From assembly GCA_965198415.1 (NCBI GenBank), contig CBDAPN010000032.1, positions 558,001 to 622,000 on the forward strand: a stretch of DNA of 64,000 nt, given 5' to 3'. Below the pieces are notes generated by a model. The model made no database searches. It had not been told where the DNA came from and was given only the letters and a program-made list of their open reading frames with translations. The first letter of the stretch is position 1. Each line of letters begins with the position of its first letter. Position numbers and translations under genes: made by a program. Shown one piece after another: positions 53,078 through 63,187 of the stretch. Source of the DNA: Endozoicomonas sp965198415. Lineage in GTDB: Bacteria; Pseudomonadota; Gammaproteobacteria; Pseudomonadales; Endozoicomonadaceae.

Positions 53078-54919
53078 ATGCCAGCCTACCGCTCCAGAAC
53101 ATCCACCCATGGTCGTAATATGGCCGGAGCCCGTGCATTGTGGCGGGCAACGGGAATGAATGATGACGACTTCAAAAAACCCATTATTGCCGTAGCGAAC
53201 TCGTTTACTCAGTTTGTGCCGGGGCATGTGCATTTGAAAGATATGGGACAACTGGTCTGCCGTGAAATCGAAAAACACGGCGGAGTGGCAAAAGAATTTA
53301 ACACCATCGCCGTGGATGACGGCATAGCCATGGGACACGATGGCATGCTCTACTCCCTGCCTAGCCGGGACATCATCGCCGACTCGGTGGAATACATGGT
53401 CAACGCCCATACCGCCGATGCACTGGTGTGCATATCAAACTGCGACAAAATCACCCCGGGAATGCTAATGGCGGCCATGCGCCTGAATATTCCGGTCGTG
53501 TTCGTCTCAGGCGGCCCTATGGAAGCGGGCAAAACCAAACTGGCTCAACACGGTTTGGATCTGGTTGACGCAATGGTCATAGCCGCCTCCGATGCCGATG
53601 ACGCCACCGTTGCCGAATACGAACGCTCCGCCTGCCCCACCTGTGGCTCCTGCTCCGGTATGTTTACCGCCAACTCCATGAACTGCCTGACAGAAGCGCT
53701 CGGGTTGTCGTTACCCGGCAACGGCTCCATGCTCGCCACCCACGCTGATCGCAAGCAACTGTTTTTAGATGCCGCACGTCGTATTGTAGACATCACCCGG
53801 CGCTACTACGAACAAGATGATGACACCTTACTGCCCAGATCCATAGCCAGCTTCAAAGCCTTTGAAAATGCCATGAGCCTTGATATAGCCATGGGCGGCT
53901 CCACCAATACCATTTTGCACCTGCTGGCAGCGGCGCAAGAAGGCGGTATCCCCTTTGATATGCGTAATATCGACGCGCTCTCGCGCCGAATTCCTCAGCT
54001 GTGTAAAGTTGCGCCTAATACGCAAAAATACCATATGGAAGATGTGCATCGTGCCGGTGGTGTTATGGGGATTTTGGGCGAGTTGGATCGCGCCGGACTG
54101 CTGCATAACGAGATCCCCATGGTACACAGCGCCACAGTCAGCCAAGCCCTGGCCCAATGGGACATTATGCAAACCAATGAGGACGCCGTTAAAACCTTCT
54201 ACCAAGCAGGCCCGGCAGGAATCCGCACAACAGAAGCGTTCAGTCAGGATTGCCGCTGGGAAGACTCCGACACAGACCGGGCGCAGGGCTGCATTCGCTC
54301 TTACGAGCACGCCTTTAGCACCGAAGGCGGCCTGGCCGTGCTGTATGGCAATATCGCCCTGGATGGCTGCGTGGTGAAAACCTCAGGAGTAGACGACGAA
54401 AACCTTATTTTTGAAGGCGTGGCTCATGTGTGCGAAAGCCAGGAAGGAGCAGTGAGTGACATTCTGGAAGACCGGGTCAAACCCGGCGCCGTGGTGGTGA
54501 TCCGCTACGAAGGCCCTAAAGGTGGGCCGGGTATGCAAGAAATGCTCTACCCAACCAGCTACCTCAAATCCAAAGGCCTCGGCAAAGCTTGTGCATTACT
54601 CACCGACGGGCGTTTCTCTGGCGGTACTTCTGGTTTATCCATTGGCCATGCTTCACCGGAAGCCGCTTCCGGCGGCGCCATTGCTCTGGTGGAAAGCGGC
54701 GACAAAATCCGCATAGACATCCCCGGGCGCAGTATCAACGTACAGTTATCCAGCGAGACTCTGGCCACGCGCAGAGCGGCTATGGAAGCCAAAGGTAAAG
54801 CGGCCTGGAAGCCCGCCAAAACCCGCCCAAGAAAGGTATCCACAGCACTCAAGGCCTACGCCCGCATGGTGACCAGTGCCGACAAAGGCGCCGTTCGCGA
54901 CCTCGACCTCTTCGATTAG
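53078..54919 (+). CDS. ilvD: Dihydroxy-acid dehydratase
   Basis: Iron-sulfur enzyme of valine, isoleucine and leucine synthesis: it dehydrates dihydroxy acids to 2-oxo acids. It has 613 residues (E. coli 616). Cluster and metal ligands are in CISNCDKITPGML and CPTCGSCSGMFTANSMNC; other motifs are MGGSTNTILHLLA, KTSGVDDENL, LTDGRFSGGTSGLSIGH and PEAASGGAIAL. AGAGGGA lies seven bases before ATG 53078. It is not in an ilv operon here. It ends two bases before the opposing LysE gene ends. Confidence 0.98.
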   Translation: MPAYRSRTSTHGRNMAGARALWRATGMNDDDFKKPIIAVANSFTQFVPGHVHLKDMGQLVCREIEKHGGVAKEFNTIAVDDGIAMGHDGMLYSLPSRDIIADSVEYMVNAHTADALVCISNCDKITPGMLMAAMRLNIPVVFVSGGPMEAGKTKLAQHGLDLVDAMVIAASDADDATVAEYERSACPTCGSCSGMFTANSMNCLTEALGLSLPGNGSMLATHADRKQLFLDAARRIVDITRRYYEQDDDTLLPRSIASFKAFENAMSLDIAMGGSTNTILHLLAAAQEGGIPFDMRNIDALSRRIPQLCKVAPNTQKYHMEDVHRAGGVMGILGELDRAGLLHNEIPMVHSATVSQALAQWDIMQTNEDAVKTFYQAGPAGIRTTEAFSQDCRWEDSDTDRAQGCIRSYEHAFSTEGGLAVLYGNIALDGCVVKTSGVDDENLIFEGVAHVCESQEGAVSDILEDRVKPGAVVVIRYEGPKGGPGMQEMLYPTSYLKSKGLGKACALLTDGRFSGGTSGLSIGHASPEAASGGAIALVESGDKIRIDIPGRSINVQLSSETLATRRAAMEAKGKAAWKPAKTRPRKVSTALKAYARMVTSADKGAVRDLDLFD

Positions 54920-54921
54920 TG

Positions 54922-55536
54922 CTATAACAACACAATCCGCATAGCCACCAGAATCAACAGAATGCCACAAAGCCTGTTGATTAGTGTGGCTCTTTTTTGC
55001 AAGGCCGGAAGCACCTTTTCATGCCCCGCCACCGAAGCCACCAGACAAAACCACAGAGCGTCGCAAAGCATAACCATTAACGCCATTTCAACCTGAATCA
55101 GTACCGGGGACTGTGGTGTGACAAATTGGCTGAACAAAGCCAAAAAGAACACCGCAACTTTGGGGTTGAGAAAAGACAGCATAAAGCCATCCAACGCCGC
55201 CTGCTGTAAACTGAGAGACTGCTGCCGGGAGAGGTTATCCTGCACCAGCAAGGACGATGCCCTGATTGCCTTAACCCCCATCCACGCCAAATAAAGAGAA
55301 CCAGCGTACTTAATAAATTTGTACAACCAAGGAGTTTCGGTGATCACCAAGCCAATCCCTGCGGCCACCAAAAGGGCATAAATACCAATACCCAACGCAT
55401 GACAAGAGGCGGTCACCAAACCGTGAAGTCGCGACCCATGAACGGTACTTTTTACCACAGCGACCAAACTTGGGCCGGGGGAAACAGCACCAAGAACACA
55501 GATCGCCAACAGAGAAAACCAAGAGGATGCTGTCAT
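54922..55536 (-). CDS. LysE/RhtB family amino-acid exporter
   Basis: 204-residue inner-membrane protein with about six hydrophobic segments. The family signature near the N-terminus is GAVSPGPSLVAVVKST, with GLVTASCHALGIGIYALL and YAGSLYLAWMGVKAIR following. Members export amino acids such as homoserine, threonine or lysine; the substrate cannot be told from sequence. Convergent with ilvD with almost no gap. Confidence 0.92.
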   Translation of the reverse strand: MTASSWFSLLAICVLGAVSPGPSLVAVVKSTVHGSRLHGLVTASCHALGIGIYALLVAAGIGLVITETPWLYKFIKYAGSLYLAWMGVKAIRASSLLVQDNLSRQQSLSLQQAALDGFMLSFLNPKVAVFFLALFSQFVTPQSPVLIQVEMALMVMLCDALWFCLVASVAGHEKVLPALQKRATLINRLCGILLILVAMRIVLL

Positions 55537-55668
55537 TACTACTACAATGCTTTGCTTAAGAAACCGACAGTATATAACTTTTCCACGGCATTATTGCTAC
55601 GCATTGATAAGAAAGCGTCGGTGTATTTATTGACAGAGTTTGAACCGCTCTGCATACCAAAGCAGCGA

Positions 55669-56544
55669 TCACTCTGTTTTCACAGGACGAATGAACAGCA
55701 ATGGCTTACCTTTTTCCAACACATAAGCGTAAGGAATGGTGCGATTCTCTTCACCAATACCCGCTTCATTGGGCGCAATGTAAAAATAAGCCCAGCCCGG
55801 CAGTCGTACACTGAGCTTTTGATAAAATTGATTAGCACTGATGCCCTTGGTGCCATCACCTTCAGCGAGAATCAGCCGGGGAAAAACGGAATTATTTCCA
55901 GCCGAAAAAAACCAAGACTGCTCGGCAGCAATATTATGATAAGCAAAACGGGGTGCCTTGTAAGGGCCTTTGGGCTCAGGAATATACAGACTCAAGACGC
56001 AGTTCATCTCTTCAAGAGAGCAGTTGTTATCAGCATGCTCCAGATACCATTGCCTGAACTGCTGACCTTCGTGAATAAATGGGTTTGGGATTTCCTGAAT
56101 CTGGTATTTAAGTTCATCAAGAATATCCAGCGAAGTGCGGATCATCATGGTTTCCATAACGGCTCTGGCGTTTAGACTGTCACTCGCCATGTCCAGAGGC
56201 ATCCACGCAAACAGCCGATGTTGGCTGTGATGACTGACCCCGGGGATGGTCCAGCCCCAGTAAAAATTTTCAAAAGGGCCGTAGGGGTTAATGGTAACAC
56301 CGGCAAATCCACTGATACTGCCATAAGCCGGGTGGAAAATACTGTTTAACTTGTAATCCAGCAAATTACCTTCGTTGTCGTAGGCGGTATCGGGGAGCTC
56401 CTGATCGTAAAGTTTTCCACCCATACCACCGGCGGTGGCAAGGTTTTTCGCCTTGGACCACTCACTTTCATAGGGTTTATTATACCCAGCCAAACATCCG
56501 GCTAGCAGTAATGGTGTAAGCAGAATCAGTAACCGAAGGCCCAT
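55669..56544 (-). CDS. Unknown lipoprotein
   Basis: 291 residues from ATG 56544, which follows GGGGA; the frame is open 32 codons upstream. It starts with a lipoprotein signal (MGLRLLILLTPLLLAGC, Cys at residue 17). The mature part is rich in aromatic residues (GPFENFYWGWTIPG, HHSQHRLFAWMPLD) and looks like an extracytoplasmic beta/alpha domain. No family recognised. The residue after the lipid-anchored Cys is Leu, which does not suggest inner-membrane retention, so outer-membrane sorting is likely. Confidence 0.75.
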   Translation of the reverse strand: MGLRLLILLTPLLLAGCLAGYNKPYESEWSKAKNLATAGGMGGKLYDQELPDTAYDNEGNLLDYKLNSIFHPAYGSISGFAGVTINPYGPFENFYWGWTIPGVSHHSQHRLFAWMPLDMASDSLNARAVMETMMIRTSLDILDELKYQIQEIPNPFIHEGQQFRQWYLEHADNNCSLEEMNCVLSLYIPEPKGPYKAPRFAYHNIAAEQSWFFSAGNNSVFPRLILAEGDGTKGISANQFYQKLSVRLPGWAYFYIAPNEAGIGEENRTIPYAYVLEKGKPLLFIRPVKTE

Positions 56545-57137
56545 GAATGAATCCCCATTTTTGGCAAAATAAAGTCCCTTATCGTGAGGGAAAAAACTGA
56601 AAATTGTATCGGCGCTGCCTAAGGTGCCTTTAAAAGTCACACTGAACCTAAAACCATTACTTTATTGGTGTCAAAAAACCCGCTCGCTGCGCTGAAAAGC
56701 CTGACAAACAAAATGGAATTGAATAAAATCTGACCCACCAGATGAGCTATCCGATAACAGCTGATCTGAGTCGTATCATCGTAAAGGCTCTCTCAATATT
56801 ATTAAAATTTTTCTTAATAATGGAGCTGACATAGAAGCTAGTAATAAAAATAATGAAACACCCCTTAAAAGGGCTGATTTATATAATAAGCCAAAAGTGA
56901 TTGAATTGTTAAAGAAAAGAGGCGCTACTCAATAAAGCTAATCAAAAATACTCGATACATCATTAACTGGTCGCAGTGGGAATGCCGATGACCGGATACC
57001 CCTGCGATGCTACCTACATGCTTTGCAGCAGTGCTAACAGCCAGCATATTCATGCTCATCGAACAGCGCTGTCAGCACCCGGTTAGTTAAGAATAGTGCC
57101 AAAGGGTGAGCTTATGTCACCATGCACAAGGCCATTT
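56545..57137. other. Intergenic region holding an ankyrin-repeat remnant
   Basis: 593 bases with no intact gene. The ankyrin tail (56765-56935) lies in its middle. The flanks (56641-56764 and 56936-57137) show nothing recognisable beyond the word CTATCCGATA near 56747, shared with the 44307-44914 region. Confidence 0.45.
56765..56935 (+). pseudogene. C-terminal ankyrin-repeat fragment
   Basis: A 56-codon frame after TGA 56762 reads RKGSLNIIKIFLNNGADIEA, then SNKNNETPLKRADLYNKPKV and IELLKKRGATQ, ending in TAA 56933-56935. It shows the ankyrin consensus (helix ending LLxxGADIxxxxxxxxTPLxxA, then VIELLxxxGA) for one complete and one partial repeat. There is no start codon and no upstream repeats in any frame, so it is the surviving end of a lost gene. 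AT-rich compared with neighbours. Confidence 0.8.
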
Positions 57138-60100
57138 TCAGTCGTTAGGCGTAATCAATGCACTCAGTTCATCATACCTCCCTTTAGGGCCGTGAACCCT
57201 GAATATACGCACCAGATCTTTTAAAAACCTTTTAACAGCCTCCTTTTTCTGATCGGAGAACTTTTCAGAATCGCCAATACCTTTCATAAAGCACTCTAAT
57301 GACTTAACCAATTGTTCAGCGCTGAGGCATTGAGCAGCCTTTGTCCACATTGATTTGGCATCATTGGTAGTGAAATCTTTGAAAAAACTGGTGAGTTGAT
57401 TTTCGTTACGTTTTGACCACCCGAGAGTTTTTCGGCCAAGTTTAAACAGCAGCAAATCGGTGGGACGATGCCCTTCACAGTCCGCTTGACTCAGCAGGGT
57501 TTTTAATAGGTATGCCTTATCCATAGCAATCTGATTTTGCAAACAGTCGGCAGCTAAGTCAGAGTCGTAGTCCTGTTTACTACACACAGTATCCACAAGT
57601 CTTAATAGGCTGAGCAGAGTCGAGCTTTTGGCCAACAATGCAACATGATGCAGAAGATGCCTTTTATCGTCCACAGTGCTATCGGTCAACAATTGGTGAA
57701 AGTAATCAATATACGGCGAAAATCGTTGGTCGCACAAGTTATCCATTAGTGCTTCAGAAGATTTATAGCGACCCTGTGCCGCAGCAAAAATAAGTGCACT
57801 GGTTGCATTACCCTGATCATCTTTATGTTGCAACTGCGATATGGAAATAACGTTTTGGTTAAAAAGTGGCTTTATTAACGGGTATGCTCCCGGAACACTG
57901 ATAATATGAAAAGGTAGATTCGGCCATGACAACCATCCGGACCTATCGGGAGAATCAATTATTTTACTGTAGTCAGAAGGGACTGATTTTTTCATAACTT
58001 CAAAATCAGTTAAAATATTGCTACTAACCTCATGAGCTTGCTTCCTATCCTGTAGATACTTACATAACACATGCTGAATACCTCCCCATTTACACAGTCC
58101 ACGCCCTGCGCCAAAAGCCTTAAAAAACAAATCCTGCTGAACAGCATCGACTTCTTCTTGTTTAGCCGTGCGTGATGCTACTAAGTGGTTCACATTTTCT
58201 TCAACAAAAATTTTCGCCTGCTCTTTATGTTCTTTAATTCGATTTTTCTTTTTTGCAATCTCAGTCTTCAGACGATTAATACGAACTTCTACATTTCCTT
58301 CGTTCTTTGCTTTAGTAAGATAAGAGTAAAAAAGCACATTCGGTAGAATTTGTGGATCAATACCTCGTGCTTCACATATTTTGGCAAGTTCAAGCCACGA
58401 ACCGTCTATTTTATTCTGTGCTGATTTTTCGTTATTATTTAACTGTGCCTTCCTTATTTCTAAGTAAGCAGCTCTTCTTGTATCGTTAAGCTTTTCTATA
58501 TCCACATTAGCTGATTTACTATAACGATAGGCAGTATACGCATCTTCAAAAAAATACATCTCCTCGCCGATGAAAATCGTACTTCTTACTCTATTACCCA
58601 ATAAAGAATTCAAACGGGTTCTCATTTCATCCACAGCTTTATGTAAGCTACTATTCTCAGACTCTACTGTAGCTAGACTTTCCACTCTTTGATCAATAGA
58701 TGCTTGCCTGTCTGTTTTTATTTTTAGATTTGTTTTATTAATATATTCTAACCAATTGCTATATTGATACTTACTGTCTTCACTTTGATCAACAGTTTTT
58801 TTATTTTTATTTGACTGGAGCTTTTGTAGCCTTTGGGCTCTGGTTTGTTCTGAGCCTATTAAACTAAACACACTGGTATCATCTGCTATGGCTCCCGGAA
58901 CCGTCACATCATTGAGGAATTCATTGAGTTGCTGTTTTAATTTTCTGTTTAGCGGTTCAGAGCTGATACCTGAAATTTTAAAACTGTGACTCTGCGGCAC
59001 TGAGCCGAGGGTTGAGCGCAGTAATTCGCCTTTTTGTACAGACTGATTCCACAGAGGATTAGACTTATACGATTTAAGACATCTTTCGAGGTATTCCATT
59101 TGCTCCCTATGGTCTGCGATGTAATTAGTCAATAGAGTATTCTTTATTTTTTGTAAATCGAATCCTAGTGCAGTATTAAGTGACTCATTCTGCGCCTTTA
59201 ATAAACAGTATTGACCGTACTGCAAGAACCCCTCTTTTCCGAGCTCATGCTGGATCTTTACAATTTTTTCCTCTAACAAATCAGGTGTTTTCATTAAATC
59301 TTCAACGGACTCATCCTGTAGGATTTCATCAAACGTAGTTGGTACACAATTATGTTTATTTCTCAGCATTGAAATACTCTTCAAACGTTTCTCATCTTCT
59401 TCAGTAAGTGCAGTGCCTTCAGGACAAAGCACCTTGTTTATTTCATTCTGCAAATTTTCAGGGGATGGCAACGCCTGATTTTCTGACAGCGAGAGTGCTA
59501 ACTTAATGTCGTTGTGCTGTTGCCGGATCGAATTAACCTGATGGCTTTTTACATAATTAATACACTCTGCTTCCAATTCGCGATAGTGCTTACTCAGTTT
59601 GAGAAGATTTTTCAGAATTGCTTCATCTGTACCAGAGCGCTCTAATCTTAACTTGTAATTCTCATGCCCAAGAATTTTTTCAATCATTCCCAACACTTTA
59701 TTGAGGATATTTTCATCTCTAATAAAACCATAAGAATTTATTTTATCAAATAATGATTTAATATTACGGGACAGTTTCGTAAACTGCTCATTAAGATATT
59801 TCTGTGATGACGATTCATCAATAATCATCTGTGCAGGTGTAGCAGAAGAAACATCATCTTTAGAACAGGTACCATCAATAACAAACTGTTTACACAGTTC
59901 AGACAGTGGTTCAATTAACTCTTTGGCTGAGCTATCTAAAAATCTTATCCAAGTTAATGTCCCCACTATAGGTAGACTCATTAAATGATCATCCATTTCC
60001 TGAAGATGCTTCCGTTCTTTCATTGCATTTTCTATTTCGATGCTTAACGACTGGATAAAATCCGTATATTTTCTGACATCTTGTTGCGGTGGCATCATAG

Positions 60101-62537
60101 ACTCAAGGAAAGATTCCATCACCTGATCGTAGCTGCAACCCGCAGGTCTATGTTTAAATGCTAACTCTACAGACTGTAGAATTCTTTCTCCTAAATGATC
60201 GTCTGGTTGCGACCAGCTATTTTTAACAAAATCACGAAGTAATACTTTTAAAATACTACTACTGCAATTGCCAAAATTACTCATACCACTTCCTATATCA
60301 TCATGAGAATCTGAAGTCATAAATGAGCTAAAATCATGGAGCAGATTAAAGTAGTCACTTCTTGATTGAATAAAATACAAAAGCTTCATAATTCGCTTGA
60401 ATGGTCGATTATCAGGCCTTAACTCTGAAAATAGTTGACACGCAGTAGACTTAAGCAACTGAGTAAAATCATGTCTACCCAAATCTTTTGATAATTCTGC
60501 CAGATTGCTTAATAAATCGCATAGGGCCGATTGAGTTTGTTTATCATTAACCACCTTAGCTTTAAAAAAAACAAGGGTTTGTGAGAGCTTACTATTGCGG
60601 CCGCTTTTGGTTCTTGCCAACTCAAATAACTTCTTAATAAAATCCAGAGTCTGTCGCTCTTCAACGGGGTGTTTTCTGACCACACTTTGAATCAGTGGCA
60701 ATATAGTTTGATTAAATTTTGAATTTGCATTGGCCGTGCATCGTCTATCAGCCAGTTTAGGAAACAGAAAACTGATCGGTATATCCATTGCAGCCCAATT
60801 AACCGGTTCGCTCAGATTAATTGACTTCGGGGTTAGTATAAGATCTCTATGGGCGCGCTCATTATCTCGCTTGGTAGCGTTTTTCCTTCGAATAGCTGTA
60901 TCCTTGTTATTATCTAATAGTCTTTTGGATGGAATAACGCGAAACTTTTTACCTCGCGGCAGTATAAGAGATGCTTTGTCGGGCTCGACAGTATTAAGAG
61001 AATTACCAAACGACAGGTAGTCACGATATGATAATTCGGACAATCTTTGGTTTCTGAATGATTGATTTATGTTATTGTCTTCCATTAAATGCTCATAGCC
61101 ATCGTAGAAATGATGCGAATCCATAATCATATTGTTCAGAACGGGTTTTAAATTTTCATTATGATGACTTAAAACGGTGCGCGCCTTTTCAATGACCTCA
61201 TCATCAATAAGTAGACCCTCTTTTGATTGCATGAGCATCAGACTCCGTGCCATGTTTACCATTATGGTTTTAAGCAAACATTTCACCTTTAGCTCAGATT
61301 CTTTTTTTAGTTTAGAATCATCCATTAAATCCATGCTATAAAGCAGAGCTATTTGAGCCTGATAAATGGGCAGAAAAATATCAAATTTAGAGATACTTTC
61401 GGTTTTCAACAATCCTTCTATCAAGCCTCTGTCTGTGAATTTCATTAATGAATAGATCAAGCCAAGGCAGGTTTCACTAGAGGTTGATGTATTAATATCG
61501 CACAGTACCTTTCTGAACAGATCAACAGCCGCGTTAAGTTCTGGAAGATTGGTTTTCTCGATTAGCTTTGCAGCATTTCTTTCTTGCGGTTGTTCGTTAT
61601 CCATCAAACACTGATCACCGACAAAAACCTTACATTTTTCGTATACTTCTGTCCATGCTCTTAAATCCGGTAACATGGTGTGGAGTTTTTTAGAGACCAT
61701 GCTGTTTAGCCAAGCAAGATGCTTTGAGCTTAGTTTATCCCCATTCAGATAACATTCTGACAAGTACGTAAAAAGGGGCTTCATTATGGAAATGCCGGGG
61801 TGCGCAGTTAATTTCAGTTGAGGAATCAGCTGAATTAATTTCTTACATTCAGCCTCTGTAGAGGGTAGCAACGACTGATTTGTTAGTACTGCTTTGATTT
61901 GTTGTTTTACAGCAGGCTCCTGTTCTTCGAGAAGCATCAACACCAACTCTTCCCAGTGTTTTATGGCCTTTTCTTTTTTTTCCACCATCAATTCAATAAC
62001 AGCATTACGTTTTTCACAATTTTTTCGGTGCAGAGAATCATGGAGTCTTCGATACGTTTCATCACCTAGTTCTTGAGAGGTACATTGTTGCAAAGCAAAA
62101 ATAGATTCCTTATTTTTAAAGAGCGTAAACCCCTGCTTGATTCTAGTCAACAGCTCAATCAGTAGCTTTTTCTGCAATGCTAAGGGGTCCATTGAAAGAG
62201 GCTGCACTTGCTTATCGTTATCTACTTTGATCAACTTTCTCAAAAAGGGTGATATTTTAAAAGCCTGCTGCATTCTTTCTAAAGCAACGGTTTGTGAAAC
62301 TTCTGCTTCTTTAATTAAATGCGTAACAACACCTTCAAACACTTGTTCTTTTTTTTCTTGTTGCTTGTAATCAAGCTTACTGGTTTTACGAAAGTACAGC
62401 CCATTGGGACCGTATGATCTATCGCCTCTGGTTATATACGTTTTACCATGATGAATCGCTTTATGTTGGCTTTTTTTTATTTCTTTATTATTTTTTTTTT
62501 GCACCGATAAAATCCGGTTAGCATTAATAACATCCAT
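57138..62537 (-). CDS. Giant unknown protein (1799 residues), ankyrin-like C-terminus
   Basis: No enzyme domain recognised. The N-terminal 60 residues are very basic (KKNNKEIKKSQHKAIHHGKT) with no signal peptide. Most of the length is predicted helical, with coiled-coil candidates around residues 1380-1480 (EVRINRLKTEIAKKKNRIKE). Residues about 1560-1700 contain degenerate ankyrin-like units (KDDQGNATSALIFAAAQG; DDKRHLLHHVALLAKSSTLL; DCEGHRPTDLLLFKLG). GGAG lies seven bases before ATG 62537. Codon use and AT content differ from the housekeeping genes of the window, as in the other unknown proteins. One uninterrupted frame of 5.4 kb indicates selection for function. Role is open; a host-directed protein is a reasonable guess. 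Confidence 0.82.
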   Translation of the reverse strand: MDVINANRILSVQKKNNKEIKKSQHKAIHHGKTYITRGDRSYGPNGLYFRKTSKLDYKQQEKKEQVFEGVVTHLIKEAEVSQTVALERMQQAFKISPFLRKLIKVDNDKQVQPLSMDPLALQKKLLIELLTRIKQGFTLFKNKESIFALQQCTSQELGDETYRRLHDSLHRKNCEKRNAVIELMVEKKEKAIKHWEELVLMLLEEQEPAVKQQIKAVLTNQSLLPSTEAECKKLIQLIPQLKLTAHPGISIMKPLFTYLSECYLNGDKLSSKHLAWLNSMVSKKLHTMLPDLRAWTEVYEKCKVFVGDQCLMDNEQPQERNAAKLIEKTNLPELNAAVDLFRKVLCDINTSTSSETCLGLIYSLMKFTDRGLIEGLLKTESISKFDIFLPIYQAQIALLYSMDLMDDSKLKKESELKVKCLLKTIMVNMARSLMLMQSKEGLLIDDEVIEKARTVLSHHNENLKPVLNNMIMDSHHFYDGYEHLMEDNNINQSFRNQRLSELSYRDYLSFGNSLNTVEPDKASLILPRGKKFRVIPSKRLLDNNKDTAIRRKNATKRDNERAHRDLILTPKSINLSEPVNWAAMDIPISFLFPKLADRRCTANANSKFNQTILPLIQSVVRKHPVEERQTLDFIKKLFELARTKSGRNSKLSQTLVFFKAKVVNDKQTQSALCDLLSNLAELSKDLGRHDFTQLLKSTACQLFSELRPDNRPFKRIMKLLYFIQSRSDYFNLLHDFSSFMTSDSHDDIGSGMSNFGNCSSSILKVLLRDFVKNSWSQPDDHLGERILQSVELAFKHRPAGCSYDQVMESFLESMMPPQQDVRKYTDFIQSLSIEIENAMKERKHLQEMDDHLMSLPIVGTLTWIRFLDSSAKELIEPLSELCKQFVIDGTCSKDDVSSATPAQMIIDESSSQKYLNEQFTKLSRNIKSLFDKINSYGFIRDENILNKVLGMIEKILGHENYKLRLERSGTDEAILKNLLKLSKHYRELEAECINYVKSHQVNSIRQQHNDIKLALSLSENQALPSPENLQNEINKVLCPEGTALTEEDEKRLKSISMLRNKHNCVPTTFDEILQDESVEDLMKTPDLLEEKIVKIQHELGKEGFLQYGQYCLLKAQNESLNTALGFDLQKIKNTLLTNYIADHREQMEYLERCLKSYKSNPLWNQSVQKGELLRSTLGSVPQSHSFKISGISSEPLNRKLKQQLNEFLNDVTVPGAIADDTSVFSLIGSEQTRAQRLQKLQSNKNKKTVDQSEDSKYQYSNWLEYINKTNLKIKTDRQASIDQRVESLATVESENSSLHKAVDEMRTRLNSLLGNRVRSTIFIGEEMYFFEDAYTAYRYSKSANVDIEKLNDTRRAAYLEIRKAQLNNNEKSAQNKIDGSWLELAKICEARGIDPQILPNVLFYSYLTKAKNEGNVEVRINRLKTEIAKKKNRIKEHKEQAKIFVEENVNHLVASRTAKQEEVDAVQQDLFFKAFGAGRGLCKWGGIQHVLCKYLQDRKQAHEVSSNILTDFEVMKKSVPSDYSKIIDSPDRSGWLSWPNLPFHIISVPGAYPLIKPLFNQNVISISQLQHKDDQGNATSALIFAAAQGRYKSSEALMDNLCDQRFSPYIDYFHQLLTDSTVDDKRHLLHHVALLAKSSTLLSLLRLVDTVCSKQDYDSDLAADCLQNQIAMDKAYLLKTLLSQADCEGHRPTDLLLFKLGRKTLGWSKRNENQLTSFFKDFTTNDAKSMWTKAAQCLSAEQLVKSLECFMKGIGDSEKFSDQKKEAVKRFLKDLVRIFRVHGPKGRYDELSALITPND

Positions 62538-63187
62538 AGCTTACTCCAGTACTTTAAAATAAATTCAGCCCAAGGCACGATACACTGTTGCATGAATATA
62601 CTAAGAATCGTAGGTACCAGTGAACAATCAGTAGAACACGCCCATCTTGAGGCAAAGTTTACCGCTGATAGCCTATACAAACCTGATTTCTCAGTATTTG
62701 AACACGTCAGAAAATCATACATTTTCAGTATTCTAGAACAGCGAGGTGCTAAAAACTATAGAGCTTTGCATAGGATGCTGTTTTTTTTCCGCTTATACCG
62801 AAAAAAAACGCCTGAAACTGATTAAGACAATAATTGGCATTATCCACAGTGCTTTACAATATTATTAAGAAGGATATGCGACATTTCCCGCATAAATAGA
62901 AAAATACAAAGTGTCACAACTACAAGCATTTAAATATCAATGCCATTTACTAGGGAGCGGCGGAGGAAAACTGTGGAATAGAGCAGATATACCAACTTGA
63001 AAGCGATTATCACGAAAACAAATACTTTCTTCAAGTTAATAGCCGAGTAAATTTCTTGCTTACAATAAATTGCGGATACAAAGTACAGTAATCTTTGCAT
63101 TGAATATTCAAAAAACCAAACTTCAAGCTCAATGAACTTATCAATATAAGCCCAACCTCTAGCATGATGTGGGCTTGCAATTTTAAT
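62538..63187. other. 650-base gap with one doubtful ORF
   Basis: A 77-codon plus-strand ORF (62592-62825) has no ribosome-binding site. Its end (EHVRKSYIFSILEQRGAKNY then RLYRKK) faintly follows the Fis-type helix-turn-helix pattern of NtrC-family regulators, so it may be a decayed fragment. The rest (62826-63187) is AT-rich with nothing recognisable. Confidence 0.35.
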
